Source: Butyricimonas faecalis
GTDB lineage: Bacteria; Bacteroidota; Bacteroidia; Bacteroidales; Marinifilaceae
Direction of reading: 5' to 3'
DNA length: 64,000 nt
Assembly (NCBI RefSeq): GCF_003991565.1
Contig: NZ_CP032819.1
Span: 558,001-622,000, forward strand
Positions 53,396 to 62,109 of this stretch are shown here, in pieces; positions within the stretch are counted from its first letter, which is position 1; each line of letters begins with the position of its first letter. The translations under genes were made by a program, and so were the position numbers. The notes under the pieces are model-generated. The model searched no databases. It was not told where the DNA came from and worked only from the letters and a program-made list of their open reading frames with translations.

Positions 53396-54283
53396 ATGGG
53401 AAACGAAAATTTAATTAAAAACAAGAAAGATAAGACGTTAATGATAATTATCGGGGTGTTGTCTGCAGTTTTAATTATACTTTTTGTATTTTTTCTTGTA
53501 GAGAAAAAAGAAAATAGAGAAAATATGATTGCCATTACGGCCGAAAAGGAAGAATTGCAACAAGAATTGACGGATCTGAGCCATCATTACGATAATCTGA
53601 AAACAGACAATGACACGCTAAACGCCAAACTCGTACACGAGCAGGAAAAGATTGCCACGCTGATGAATAAAATGAAGAAATTCCGGAACGATTCTTACGC
53701 CGAAATTAATCGTTACAAACGTGAAATCGGAACGTTGAAAACCGTTTTAAGAAGTTACGTGGTACAAATCGACTCGCTGAATCAACTGAATCAAAAACTA
53801 CTTGCCGAGAACAAAGAGGTGAAAAAACAGATGAACTGGGTGCGCGAGCGTAACAAAACATTGGAAAAGAAAACAGAAAAAATGGAAGAGACACTGGAAA
53901 AAGCCAACACGTTGGCCGTTGAAAACTTCCACGTCTATCCCATCAACAAACGAGACAAGGAAACTACATTAAAAAAATGTTTTCAATTGAAAGCCGACTT
54001 CACCATTTCCCGTAATATCACGACAAAACGAGGACCGAGAATGATTTACCTGAGGATAACCCGGCCGGATGGAGAAGTTCTGGCTGCTTCCAGCAAATCA
54101 TTCTTTAAATTCCAGAATGCATCCTTAACCTATTCCGCCAAAAGAGAGATCACGTACGAGGGAGAAAAGTTGGATGTTGCCATCTATTGGCCGAATGACG
54201 GTAGCTTGACGAAAGGAGAATATGTTGCCGATCTATTCTCGGATAATCAACAAATCGGTTCTCTCAAATTTATTTTAAAATAA
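53396..54283 (+). CDS. Hypothetical membrane-anchored coiled-coil protein
   Basis: A 295-residue protein from the ATG at 53396 (MGNENLIKNKKDK; a GC-poor extension to 53366 is less likely). One membrane helix lies at about 16-36 (LMIIIGVLSAVLIILFVFFLV). A long coiled coil follows at about 40-170 (EELQQELTDLSHHYDNLK...VKKQMNWVRERNKTLEKKTEKMEETLEK). The C-terminal region, about 180-295, is a beta-rich domain (FHVYPINKRDKETTLKKCFQLKADFTISRN...RMIYLRITRPDGEVL...KLDVAIYWPNDGSLTKGEYVADLFSDNQQIGSLKF). It resembles other Bacteroidetes proteins of unknown function. An envelope role is inferred. Confidence 0.82.
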   Translation: MGNENLIKNKKDKTLMIIIGVLSAVLIILFVFFLVEKKENRENMIAITAEKEELQQELTDLSHHYDNLKTDNDTLNAKLVHEQEKIATLMNKMKKFRNDSYAEINRYKREIGTLKTVLRSYVVQIDSLNQLNQKLLAENKEVKKQMNWVRERNKTLEKKTEKMEETLEKANTLAVENFHVYPINKRDKETTLKKCFQLKADFTISRNITTKRGPRMIYLRITRPDGEVLAASSKSFFKFQNASLTYSAKREITYEGEKLDVAIYWPNDGSLTKGEYVADLFSDNQQIGSLKFILK

Positions 54284-54363
54284 AAAGAAACAAATTGCAG
54301 GAAAATCAGTAAACCTAATTAGCATGTAACTTCTAACCTGTAATTGCAATTAAAAATAATAAC

Positions 54364-56034
54364 ATGAAAACAGATATTGAAATCGCGAACTCGATAGAGA
54401 TAAAACCGATCTACGAGATTGCAGATAAATTAGGTATTGATAGGGACTTACTGGAGCCTTACGGAAAATATAAAGCAAAATTACCGTTAAGCCTAATCGA
54501 TAAATCAAAGATAGACGGTAAAAAACTAGTGCTTGTGTCTGCTATATCCCCAACCCCCGCAGGTGAAGGTAAAACAACTATTTCTATCGGTCTTACCGAA
54601 GGATTAAACCGGATAGGAAAACAGGCAACTGTTGTACTCCGCGAGCCTTCACTCGGTCCGGTATTCGGAATCAAAGGTGGTGCTACCGGTGGGGGTTATT
54701 CGCAAGTCGTTCCAATGGAAGATATTAACCTGCACTTCACAGGCGATTTCGGTGCCATCGAAAAAGCCCACAATCTGCTAGCAGCCCTCATTGACAATAA
54801 TATTCAGAACAAAACACATTCACTGAACATCGATCCTCGCACGGTAACCTGGAAACGAGTCATGGACATGAACGATCGTTCCTTGCGCCACATTATCGTG
54901 GGATTGGGTGGTACCTCTGCCGGAATACCGCGGGAAACGGGATTTGACATCACCGCAGCCTCCGAGGTAATGGCTATTCTTTGCTTGTCGGATGATTTTG
55001 AGGATCTGAAGAATAGACTGGGTAATATCTTTATCGGCTACACGTTCGACAAAAAACCGATTTATGCACGGGATCTACATGCACACGGCGCTATGGCTGC
55101 TTTATTGAAGGATGCTATCAAACCGAACCTGGTGCAGACCCTGGAAGGTAATCCGGCCATCATACATGGTGGTCCGTTCGCGAATATCGCCCAAGGAACC
55201 AACTCAATCATTGCAACCCGCATGGGATTAACCCTCTCCGACTACGTGGTAACAGAGGCCGGATTCGGTTTTGACCTCGGTGCGGAGAAATTCTTCGATA
55301 TCAAGTGTGTAAAAGCCGGATTAAAACCCAATGCCGTCGTTATGGTGGCAACTGTTCGGGCATTGAAATACCACGGAGGGGCCAAGTTGGATCAATTAAA
55401 AGAACCGAATCTGGAAGCGTTGCGGAAAGGTGTTGGCAACTTGGAAAAGCAGGTCGAAAACATGAAAAAATTCAACATCTGCCCTGTGGTAGCTATCAAT
55501 AAATTCGTTACGGATACAGACGAAGAGATTGCATTCCTTGCCGATAAATGTAAAGAACTTGACGTACCCATGGAGGTAGCCGAAGTATGGGCAAAAGGCG
55601 GTGAAGGTGCGGAAAACCTAGCTCGTTTGGTTTCCAAGGTAGCAGAACAATGTACTTGTAGTATGAAGCCATTGTACGACTGGGAATGGAGCGTTGAAAA
55701 GAAAATTGAGACTGTTGCCAAAGAGTTATACGGGGCTGCTGCCATCGACTACACGGCAGAGGCAAAATCTGACTTGAAGAAAGTGATGGACTTGGGCTTG
55801 GATAAACTCCCGGTTTGTATAGCCAAGACACAGAAATCATTGTCGGATAACCCGAAATTACTTGGTCGCCCAAAAGATTTCGTGGTAACGGTTCGGCAGA
55901 TTGAGATTGCATCCGGAGCCGGATTCATCATCCCGATCACGGGTAGCATCATGAGAATGCCCGGTTTACCGGATATCCCTGCTGCCGAGAAAATTGACAT
56001 AGATAACAACGGTAAAATCACCGGATTGTTCTAA
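54364..56034 (+). CDS. fhs: Formate-tetrahydrofolate ligase
   Basis: Fhs makes 10-formyl-THF from formate, THF and ATP. It has 556 residues. It shows the P-loop-like ISPTPAGEGKTTISIGLTEGL near 62-82, REPSLGPVFGIKGGATGGGYSQVVPMEDINLHFTGDFGAI near 95-135, EAGFGFDLGAEKFFDIKC near 300, and ITGSIMRMPGLPDIPAAEKIDID at the C-terminus. Its product is the formyl donor for PurH and PurN, so it links to purH at the start of the window in metabolism only. A clear terminator hairpin follows. Confidence 0.98.
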   Translation: MKTDIEIANSIEIKPIYEIADKLGIDRDLLEPYGKYKAKLPLSLIDKSKIDGKKLVLVSAISPTPAGEGKTTISIGLTEGLNRIGKQATVVLREPSLGPVFGIKGGATGGGYSQVVPMEDINLHFTGDFGAIEKAHNLLAALIDNNIQNKTHSLNIDPRTVTWKRVMDMNDRSLRHIIVGLGGTSAGIPRETGFDITAASEVMAILCLSDDFEDLKNRLGNIFIGYTFDKKPIYARDLHAHGAMAALLKDAIKPNLVQTLEGNPAIIHGGPFANIAQGTNSIIATRMGLTLSDYVVTEAGFGFDLGAEKFFDIKCVKAGLKPNAVVMVATVRALKYHGGAKLDQLKEPNLEALRKGVGNLEKQVENMKKFNICPVVAINKFVTDTDEEIAFLADKCKELDVPMEVAEVWAKGGEGAENLARLVSKVAEQCTCSMKPLYDWEWSVEKKIETVAKELYGAAAIDYTAEAKSDLKKVMDLGLDKLPVCIAKTQKSLSDNPKLLGRPKDFVVTVRQIEIASGAGFIIPITGSIMRMPGLPDIPAAEKIDIDNNGKITGLF

Positions 56035-56045
56035 ATAAATTAACT

Positions 56046-56080
56046 GACGTGTCAAGATTATGCTTCTTGACACGTCTCAT
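56046..56080 (+). terminator. Terminator-like hairpin after fhs
   Basis: GACGTGTCAAG (56046-56056) pairs perfectly with CTTGACACGTC (56066-56076) around a nine-base loop, followed by TCATTTT. It lies 12 bases after the fhs stop. Confidence 0.65.
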
Positions 56081-56094
56081 TTTCGTTCTGAGCC

Positions 56095-56751
56095 ATGGAT
56101 ACCATTGATATTGTCAAGTTTCCCCCGTACGCGAGTAACGAAACATTACAAGCGTTAAGCTACCACCTGGACCGGGAGTGTAATCGTATCACCTTAAAGG
56201 AAATAAACTGGCCGGACCGTTATCCTTATCGCCCGGCCACCTACTTCCGAATGGCTTATAATGAACAATATATTTTCCTGAAATTTGACGTGTACGAAAA
56301 TGAATTCCGGGCCACGGAAATCAGGGATTGCGGGCACGTGTGGGAAGATTCCTGCGTGGAACTTTTCCTTCAATTGCAAGACGGGGACGGATATTACAAT
56401 ATTGAAATCAATGCCATCGGTACGATTTTATGTGCTTACGGAACGGGGCGGAAAACGCGCAGTCTCATGCCGACAGAAATAAGTACCACCATTCTCAGGG
56501 ATTCTACCATAAAATTTAACAACGAGAATCAAAATGAAGCTTTTTATCAATGGTCGCTGATTATCAAATTTCCCCATTCGGCTTTTTTCAAACACAACTT
56601 TACCCCCACTTCCGGAAGTACGATCAAGGGAAACATCCATAAATGTGGGAACAAACTGCCCCATCCCCACTTTGTTACTTGGCACCCGATTTTAACGGAG
56701 AAACCGGATTTTCACCGACCGGAATTCTTCGGAACATTCATTTTTAAATAA
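56095..56751 (+). CDS. Carbohydrate-binding family 9-like protein
   Basis: A 218-residue protein with no signal peptide. It resembles CBM9/DOMON-like modules: FRMAYNEQYIFLKFDVYENEFRATEI, VWEDSCVELFLQLQDGDGYYNIEINAIGTILCAYGTGRKTRS, and WSLIIKFPHSAFFKHNFTPTSGSTIKGNIHKCGNKLPHPHFVTWHPI, ending RPEFFGTFIF. The pattern WEDSCVE(L/V)F near 83-92 is typical. Sugar binding is inferred from the family; the lack of an export signal suggests a different or cytoplasmic use. The next gene starts seven bases later. Confidence 0.8.
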   Translation: MDTIDIVKFPPYASNETLQALSYHLDRECNRITLKEINWPDRYPYRPATYFRMAYNEQYIFLKFDVYENEFRATEIRDCGHVWEDSCVELFLQLQDGDGYYNIEINAIGTILCAYGTGRKTRSLMPTEISTTILRDSTIKFNNENQNEAFYQWSLIIKFPHSAFFKHNFTPTSGSTIKGNIHKCGNKLPHPHFVTWHPILTEKPDFHRPEFFGTFIFK

Positions 56752-56757
56752 CCAACC

Positions 56758-57948
56758 ATGAAAACAGGATTAATCATACTGATAGTCGGTATCTGCTGCG
56801 TGTTGCTGAATGACTCGCTCCTATTCTTACAGATCAGACATTATTTCAAGCGGAAAATATACTCGTATCTATTTTGGCTGCATTCTCTGTTTTTTGTGGC
56901 ATGTATCGTGTGGTATCACCTGTTCATCCCCACCCTTACAGGTCCGGAAGCCTATTTTTGGGTGGAAAAATGTATTTCTATTATTTTGTTGTTCTATACT
57001 CCCAAGACGTTGTATATCATTGTAAATGCTTTTTCCATCTTATTACGGAAGGTAAAATGTATTCCGGCTGCCAGAATCGTGAGCAGGCTGGCATTGGGTA
57101 TCGCACTGGTCTGCTTTGTCGTTATATTGAACGGAATCACGTGGTATAGATACAGCTACAAAATCGAGCAGGAAACCGTGTGTATCAAAACCCTACCCGA
57201 CTCATTCAATGGTTTTCGCATCGTGCAACTGACCGATTTACACTTGGGAAGTTACGGAAAACACTATCCCGGAATCACAAAACTCGTGGATGAAGTAAAC
57301 CGATTAAACCCTGACTTGATCGTGTTTACCGGAGACATGGTAAACAGTTTTGCCTCGGAAATGGACCCTTGGATTGAAACCTTAAAGAAATTAAAAGCCA
57401 AATACGGCAAATATGCCACGACCGGAAACCATGATTACGGTACTTACGTGAAGTGGCCCACGAAAACAGACCAAGAGAACAACCTGAAACAGTTTTTTAA
57501 AAATATGAAACAAGCTGATTTCGTGATGTTGAATAACACGAATGTCCCGCTTGTTATCGCAAATGATACGCTTTACCTAGCCGGAGTTGAAAACTGGGGC
57601 CTTCCCCCCTTCCCTTCTTTTGGCAAATTAGCACAAGCACTGGAGGGAACGGACGGCCATCCCGTCATCCTCCTTTCCCATGATCCATCCCACTGGCGAC
57701 ACGAGGTATTAAACTATCCCGTGGATCTCATGCTGGCAGGTCACACGCACGCCATGCAACTGGGAATCAGCATCGGCAGTTTTCGGTGGAGTCCGGCAGT
57801 ATACGTCTACCCGGAATATAATGGGCTGTATGCAGCAAACGGTCAACAATTATACGTTTCCCGAGGAGTAGGGTATCTGGGGTTCGCCGGACGTATCGGT
57901 CAAAGACCGGAAATCACACTGATAGAATTAACAAACAATTGCAGATAA
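56758..57948 (+). CDS. Membrane-anchored metallophosphoesterase
   Basis: A 396-residue calcineurin-like phosphoesterase. About four membrane helices occupy the first 140 residues, then the dimetal site: QLTDLHLGSYG near 160-170, VFTGDMVNSF near 190, TTGNHDYGTY near 221-230, VILLSHDPSHW near 303 and LMLAGHTHAMQLG near 325. These are all the motifs D-x-H, GD, GNHD, H and GHxH. Members of this group include UDP-2,3-diacylglucosamine hydrolase-like (LpxH) enzymes. The substrate here is not determined. It is probably cotranscribed with the CBM9-like gene. Confidence 0.9.
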   Translation: MKTGLIILIVGICCVLLNDSLLFLQIRHYFKRKIYSYLFWLHSLFFVACIVWYHLFIPTLTGPEAYFWVEKCISIILLFYTPKTLYIIVNAFSILLRKVKCIPAARIVSRLALGIALVCFVVILNGITWYRYSYKIEQETVCIKTLPDSFNGFRIVQLTDLHLGSYGKHYPGITKLVDEVNRLNPDLIVFTGDMVNSFASEMDPWIETLKKLKAKYGKYATTGNHDYGTYVKWPTKTDQENNLKQFFKNMKQADFVMLNNTNVPLVIANDTLYLAGVENWGLPPFPSFGKLAQALEGTDGHPVILLSHDPSHWRHEVLNYPVDLMLAGHTHAMQLGISIGSFRWSPAVYVYPEYNGLYAANGQQLYVSRGVGYLGFAGRIGQRPEITLIELTNNCR

Positions 57949-57983
57949 TAAGAAATAACATTTTAGGTCCCTTTCTCTTTGAA

Positions 57984-59792
57984 TCATTTCTTAAAGTCCC
58001 GGTCGACTACTTGTAAATAAGCTTTCAACAACTCACCGTCCTGGGGTTTTGTGTTGGGTCCTATCGGCTTTTTCGTTTTCAAATCATAAATATAAGCCCC
58101 GTTATCCGTCACCACCGCCGCCGCATTCGTGAAGGCATAAAAAGCAAAAGGAACTGCCGCCGGATTCAACAAATTCTTACTATAATGGAATGCAGAAGCA
58201 TCCATTCCCAATTGGGCGAACAAAGTGGCGACCATATCCGTTTGAGAACCTAGCGTGTTTACCACGGAATCCCGAACACTCAAGGCTCCTCCCGTAAAAA
58301 TCATCGGAATACGATAAGCCTCCGGCAAATGAGGTTGCAAATTTCCCACGTGACGGGTTCCATGATCAGCCACCAACACGAATAAAGTATTATCCCAGAG
58401 TCCCGATTTTTTGCACTTTTCAAAAAATTCTCCCAAACATTGATCCGTGTAAGCTATCGCATTTTTCAACTTGGAACCGTTATCATCTCCCGGAATCTTT
58501 GTCTCCATGGGAACGATAAAGGGCTCGTGACTACTCATGGTAAACGCCATGTACATGAATGGCACTTGGGCAATTCGCAAATCTTCATAAAGACGATCAA
58601 GCATATACCCGTCATGTACCCCCCATTTGAAACGGTTCTCGATAGCCTCTCCCGAAAAATCATCCTCGGTAACCACACTTTGGAAACTCATAGTCACGTA
58701 AGAACGGAAGCCACCAAAATTAAGATCTCCGGCATAATAAAAACGGGTGGAATAACCTTCCGCCTCAAAATCCAACGGGAAACGGGGTTGTTCATAAGTC
58801 TTGTTCGGATATTTCAACATGGATACATTCGGATAAGCGGGGAAACCGCTGATTACCCCCAATATTCCCCGATCTGAACGATTTCCGGTCGCGTATATAT
58901 TAGAAAAAAATATCCCTTCTTTGGCTACCGCTTGTAAATTCGGCATGGCATCCCAGGCATTCAACGTGAACGTTTCCAATAGGAGTACTACCACGTTAGG
59001 TCTATCGGTTTTCAATACCCGAGGATAATCACCCGTTTCCATATACACGCTATCTACCAACTGCTGAGCCTTCTCCTCTGGCATAAAGGCATAATTTCCT
59101 TTTATCTTGTTAATATGCATCACCTCGTACAAGAAATTCCATACCGGATTAATTGCAGCCTGATTCGCATACATATTTTTGTTGTTGAAAAACACGAAAC
59201 TCACGTTCATCGGAGCCACATTGAAACCTCCCCTCACGGGAATAAACGCAACGCCTCCTAAAATAAGATATATTATACCATGCCACAATGCCTCACGCCT
59301 ATCCGAGTAAAAGGTCTTGGCCACCCAACGACGGTAAAACGTATAAAAGACAACCACCATAACAGCATAGAGTAATAAAAGCAATACGATTAACCCTGTC
59401 GGAGTTGAAGCCATTGCCTCACCGGGTGTCTTCAAGTAAAACAAGGGAGTGGCATCCATATGGTATCCCCAATTCTTGAATAACTCGAGATCTCCAACAA
59501 TAATCAGACTTGACATCACTAAAAGCAAAAGCGTTAGGCAAGAAAAAATACGTTTCAATATTTTTGCGGATAAAAAAACTCCTATTGCCATTAACACACA
59601 GGACAACAAGATCACGTAACCCCCAAATGAAAGATCCATTCGGAACCCTTTGGCAAAAATCATCACATAATCATATCCGGTAAGAGTGGCCGTTTCCTTG
59701 TATTGATATATCAAGAATACCACCTTGGCCACCCATGAAAATACAACCCAAAAGAGATAATATTTCAGCAAAAACAGTAATTTATCACGCAT
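57984..59792 (-). CDS. LTA synthase family sulfatase-like phosphoglycerol/phosphoethanolamine transferase
   Basis: A 602-residue inner-membrane protein. About five N-terminal helices are followed by a periplasmic alkaline-phosphatase-fold domain from about residue 265. Motifs: VVVLLLETFTLNAWDAMPNLQAVAKEGIFFSNIYATGNRSDRGILGVISGFP (a Ser where many family members have the Thr nucleophile), FYYAGDLNFGGFRSYV, FMYMAFTMSSHEPFIVP and VLVADHGTRHVGN near 480. In a Gram-negative host such enzymes usually modify glycans or lipid A with a phospho-substituent; which one is not clear. The gap after it to dnaB holds AT-rich tandem words. Confidence 0.88.
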   Translation of the reverse strand: MRDKLLFLLKYYLFWVVFSWVAKVVFLIYQYKETATLTGYDYVMIFAKGFRMDLSFGGYVILLSCVLMAIGVFLSAKILKRIFSCLTLLLLVMSSLIIVGDLELFKNWGYHMDATPLFYLKTPGEAMASTPTGLIVLLLLLYAVMVVVFYTFYRRWVAKTFYSDRREALWHGIIYLILGGVAFIPVRGGFNVAPMNVSFVFFNNKNMYANQAAINPVWNFLYEVMHINKIKGNYAFMPEEKAQQLVDSVYMETGDYPRVLKTDRPNVVVLLLETFTLNAWDAMPNLQAVAKEGIFFSNIYATGNRSDRGILGVISGFPAYPNVSMLKYPNKTYEQPRFPLDFEAEGYSTRFYYAGDLNFGGFRSYVTMSFQSVVTEDDFSGEAIENRFKWGVHDGYMLDRLYEDLRIAQVPFMYMAFTMSSHEPFIVPMETKIPGDDNGSKLKNAIAYTDQCLGEFFEKCKKSGLWDNTLFVLVADHGTRHVGNLQPHLPEAYRIPMIFTGGALSVRDSVVNTLGSQTDMVATLFAQLGMDASAFHYSKNLLNPAAVPFAFYAFTNAAAVVTDNGAYIYDLKTKKPIGPNTKPQDGELLKAYLQVVDRDFKK

Positions 59793-59799
59793 AAATAAT

Positions 59800-59905
59800 T
59801 TTAAATTTTAAATTTTGGATTTTAGATTTTAGATTCCATCATTACACTTTTCTCAATCGTAAATCCGAAATCATAAATCGTAAATCATAAATCGTAAATC
59901 GTAAA
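59800..59905. repeat. AT-rich tandem words between dnaB and the LTA-synthase-like gene
   Basis: Words of type ATCGTAAATCATAA repeat several times in a row from about 59860, preceded by AAATTTTAAATTTTGGATTTTAGATTTTAG. They are related to the perfect inverted repeat at 35120 and to words at 62040-62110. Unit length is short and irregular, unlike CRISPR. Confidence 0.6.
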
Positions 59906-61447
59906 TCAAAATGGAGCTTTACTACTATTCATCGGATTCTCAAAGCTCTTGCCTCCCTCCTGAAAACCGGTGTCCAGTTGTGGCATTTGCGGGGCAGCAT
60001 CCTCATTCATCCGAGAACCGAAAGTAACCGTTTTCACGGTAGCACCTCCTGATGCAAACGGAGAAACCTCTTCCAAATCGCAGAATTGTGCCAACTCATT
60101 ACGGAATCGCAATTGAATCTCTCCTACCGCACCATTACGATGTTTGGCTATAATAATATCGGCAATCCCTTTCAAGCTGTTTCCCATGCTGTCCTCCATA
60201 ATTCCGTAACGTTCCGGACGGTGAATGAAAAGCACCATATCGGCATCCTGCTCGATGGCTCCGGATTCACGCAAGTCCGACAACATCGGTTTCTTTGCAT
60301 CTCCTGTACGTTGCTCAACACCACGATTCAACTGAGACAAAGCGATCACAGGTATATTAAGTTCCTTGGCAATAATCTTCAACTGCCGCGAAATCATACT
60401 TACCTCCTGCTCCCGATTGCCTCGCATATCCGCCCCGGCAGTCATCAACTGCAAATAATCGATAATCAGTACTTTGATTCCATATCTTTGTTGCAAACGA
60501 CGACACTTGGCCCGCAATTCGAAAATAGAAAGAGCCGGTGTGTCATCCACGTATATCGGAGCCTTGATCAAGGCCTTAATCTTCGAATGTAACTGTTGCC
60601 ACTCTTCCTCGGTCAACTTTCCATTACGTATTTTCTCCGATCCCAATTCGGTCTCGCTGGCAATCAGACGATTCACCAACTGCACCGAAGACATCTCCAA
60701 CGAGAACAAAGCAACGGGCTGGTTGTGATTCACCGCCATGTTACGAGTCATGGAAAGCACAAAAGCCGTCTTACCCATGGAAGGACGGGCGGCAATAATC
60801 ACCAAATCGGACGGCTGCCAACCGGAAGTCACTTCATCCAAAGCCGTGAAACCAGAAGGAACACCACTTAATCCATCCGCTCGTTTTCCGGCAATCTCAA
60901 TCCCCTTGATGGCTTCATCAATCAAGGCGTTTATAGCCGTCGTCTCTTTCTTAATATTCCCTTCGGCAATCTCAAAAACCTGCTTTTGGGCCATATCCAC
61001 CAAGTCAGCCACATCCGTCGCCTCGTCATAGGCTTTATTCTGTATATCGGTACATACCCGAATCAATTCCCGCTGGATATATTTCTGCACCACGATACGG
61101 GCATGGAACTCGATATGAGCCGCCGAAGCCACTTTCGAGGTCAGTTGAGCCAAATAGTAATATCCCCCGATCTCTTCCAATTCCCCCAAACGCTTCATCT
61201 CCTCGCTTACGGTAAGAATATCCACCGGTTCGTTATTCAAGGAAAGGTTTTGAATTCCCCGGTATATCTTTTGATGTGCCTCCTTATAGAAACATTCCGG
61301 TTTCAAGAAGTCACTCACGGTAATAAACGCATCTTTCTCCAACATCAGAGATCCCAAAATGGCCTCCTCCAGATCCACGGCCTGCGGTGGCATTTTCCCG
61401 TACTCGGTTTGCAATGATTTGTAATTATACTCCGGTTTCTTCGCCAT
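59906..61447 (-). CDS. dnaB: Replicative DNA helicase DnaB
   Basis: The hexameric 5'-3' helicase of the replication fork, 513 residues. The N-terminal domain starts with PPQAVDLEEAILGSLMLEKDAF near 19-40. The RecA-like ATPase domain shows Walker A ARPSMGKTAF near 224, Walker B VLIIDYLQLM near 330, and SQLNRGVEQRTGDAKKPMLSDLRESGAIEQDADMVLFIHRP near 377-418, with the arginine finger region after it. No intein is present. The gene begins one base after the exonuclease stop, so they are coupled. Confidence 0.98.
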   Translation of the reverse strand: MAKKPEYNYKSLQTEYGKMPPQAVDLEEAILGSLMLEKDAFITVSDFLKPECFYKEAHQKIYRGIQNLSLNNEPVDILTVSEEMKRLGELEEIGGYYYLAQLTSKVASAAHIEFHARIVVQKYIQRELIRVCTDIQNKAYDEATDVADLVDMAQKQVFEIAEGNIKKETTAINALIDEAIKGIEIAGKRADGLSGVPSGFTALDEVTSGWQPSDLVIIAARPSMGKTAFVLSMTRNMAVNHNQPVALFSLEMSSVQLVNRLIASETELGSEKIRNGKLTEEEWQQLHSKIKALIKAPIYVDDTPALSIFELRAKCRRLQQRYGIKVLIIDYLQLMTAGADMRGNREQEVSMISRQLKIIAKELNIPVIALSQLNRGVEQRTGDAKKPMLSDLRESGAIEQDADMVLFIHRPERYGIMEDSMGNSLKGIADIIIAKHRNGAVGEIQLRFRNELAQFCDLEEVSPFASGGATVKTVTFGSRMNEDAAPQMPQLDTGFQEGGKSFENPMNSSKAPF

Positions 61448-61448
61448 A

Positions 61449-62021
61449 TTAAATTACTTTTAGCTCTTTCAATTTCCAGAAACAACGAACAGTTGCCCGC
61501 ACGTCTGCCAAGGCATCATGTGCATTCTCGAATCCCTCCCCGAACAAAATCTGATGTAACTCGGATAATTTCGGAGACTTGAATCCCTGTTTTCCACCCG
61601 GCAATTTACAATAATTCGTGGACATTTTCATCGTACAGTATTTTGGTTTCAGAAACAAAGAAGTCATCATCCGTTTCCGTTCGAATTCTGCGCCCACGAT
61701 ACATTCGTCAAAACTGATATTATGCCCGATCAAGGCATCGGCCGCATCAATCTTATCCGAAAACAGCTCTAAGATTGATAATAAATCTTTCCCTTCCTCC
61801 TGGGCTTTTATCGTGGTAATCCCGTGTACACGGGAAGCCTCCACCGGAATAGAAAACCCTTCCGGTTTAATAATATCGCTACGTTCCTCAATAATATTCC
61901 CCTTATCATCACACATAATCCACGCAAGCTGCACCAATCGGGGCCAATTATCAACGTTCGTCACGGGAGCATTCCAACGCTGGGGAAGTCCCGTTGTTTC
62001 CGTATCAAAAAATAAGAACAT
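61449..62021 (-). CDS. 3'-5' exonuclease (DnaQ/epsilon-like)
   Basis: A DEDD-type exonuclease of 190 residues. Exo I is FFDTETTGLPQRW at residues 4-16, Exo II is HNISFDECIV near 109-118, and Exo III is HDALADVRATVRCF near 168-181 (DEDDh subtype). It resembles the proofreading subunit of DNA polymerase III or related RNA/DNA trimming enzymes. Coupling with dnaB (one base apart) supports a replication role by inference only. FabI lies upstream on the same strand across a gap with AT-rich words. Confidence 0.92.
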   Translation of the reverse strand: MFLFFDTETTGLPQRWNAPVTNVDNWPRLVQLAWIMCDDKGNIIEERSDIIKPEGFSIPVEASRVHGITTIKAQEEGKDLLSILELFSDKIDAADALIGHNISFDECIVGAEFERKRMMTSLFLKPKYCTMKMSTNYCKLPGGKQGFKSPKLSELHQILFGEGFENAHDALADVRATVRCFWKLKELKVI

Positions 62022-62109
62022 CTTTACTATATATTTACGAATTATGACTTACGATTTATGATTTTCTTCACCACACCTACATTTAAAATCATACATCGTA
62101 AATCCGAAA

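Noticed and set aside
59793-59905. Possible CRISPR array
   Set aside because: The tandem words are only about 7-14 bases, irregular and AT-rich, with no spacers of constant length and no cas genes in the window.
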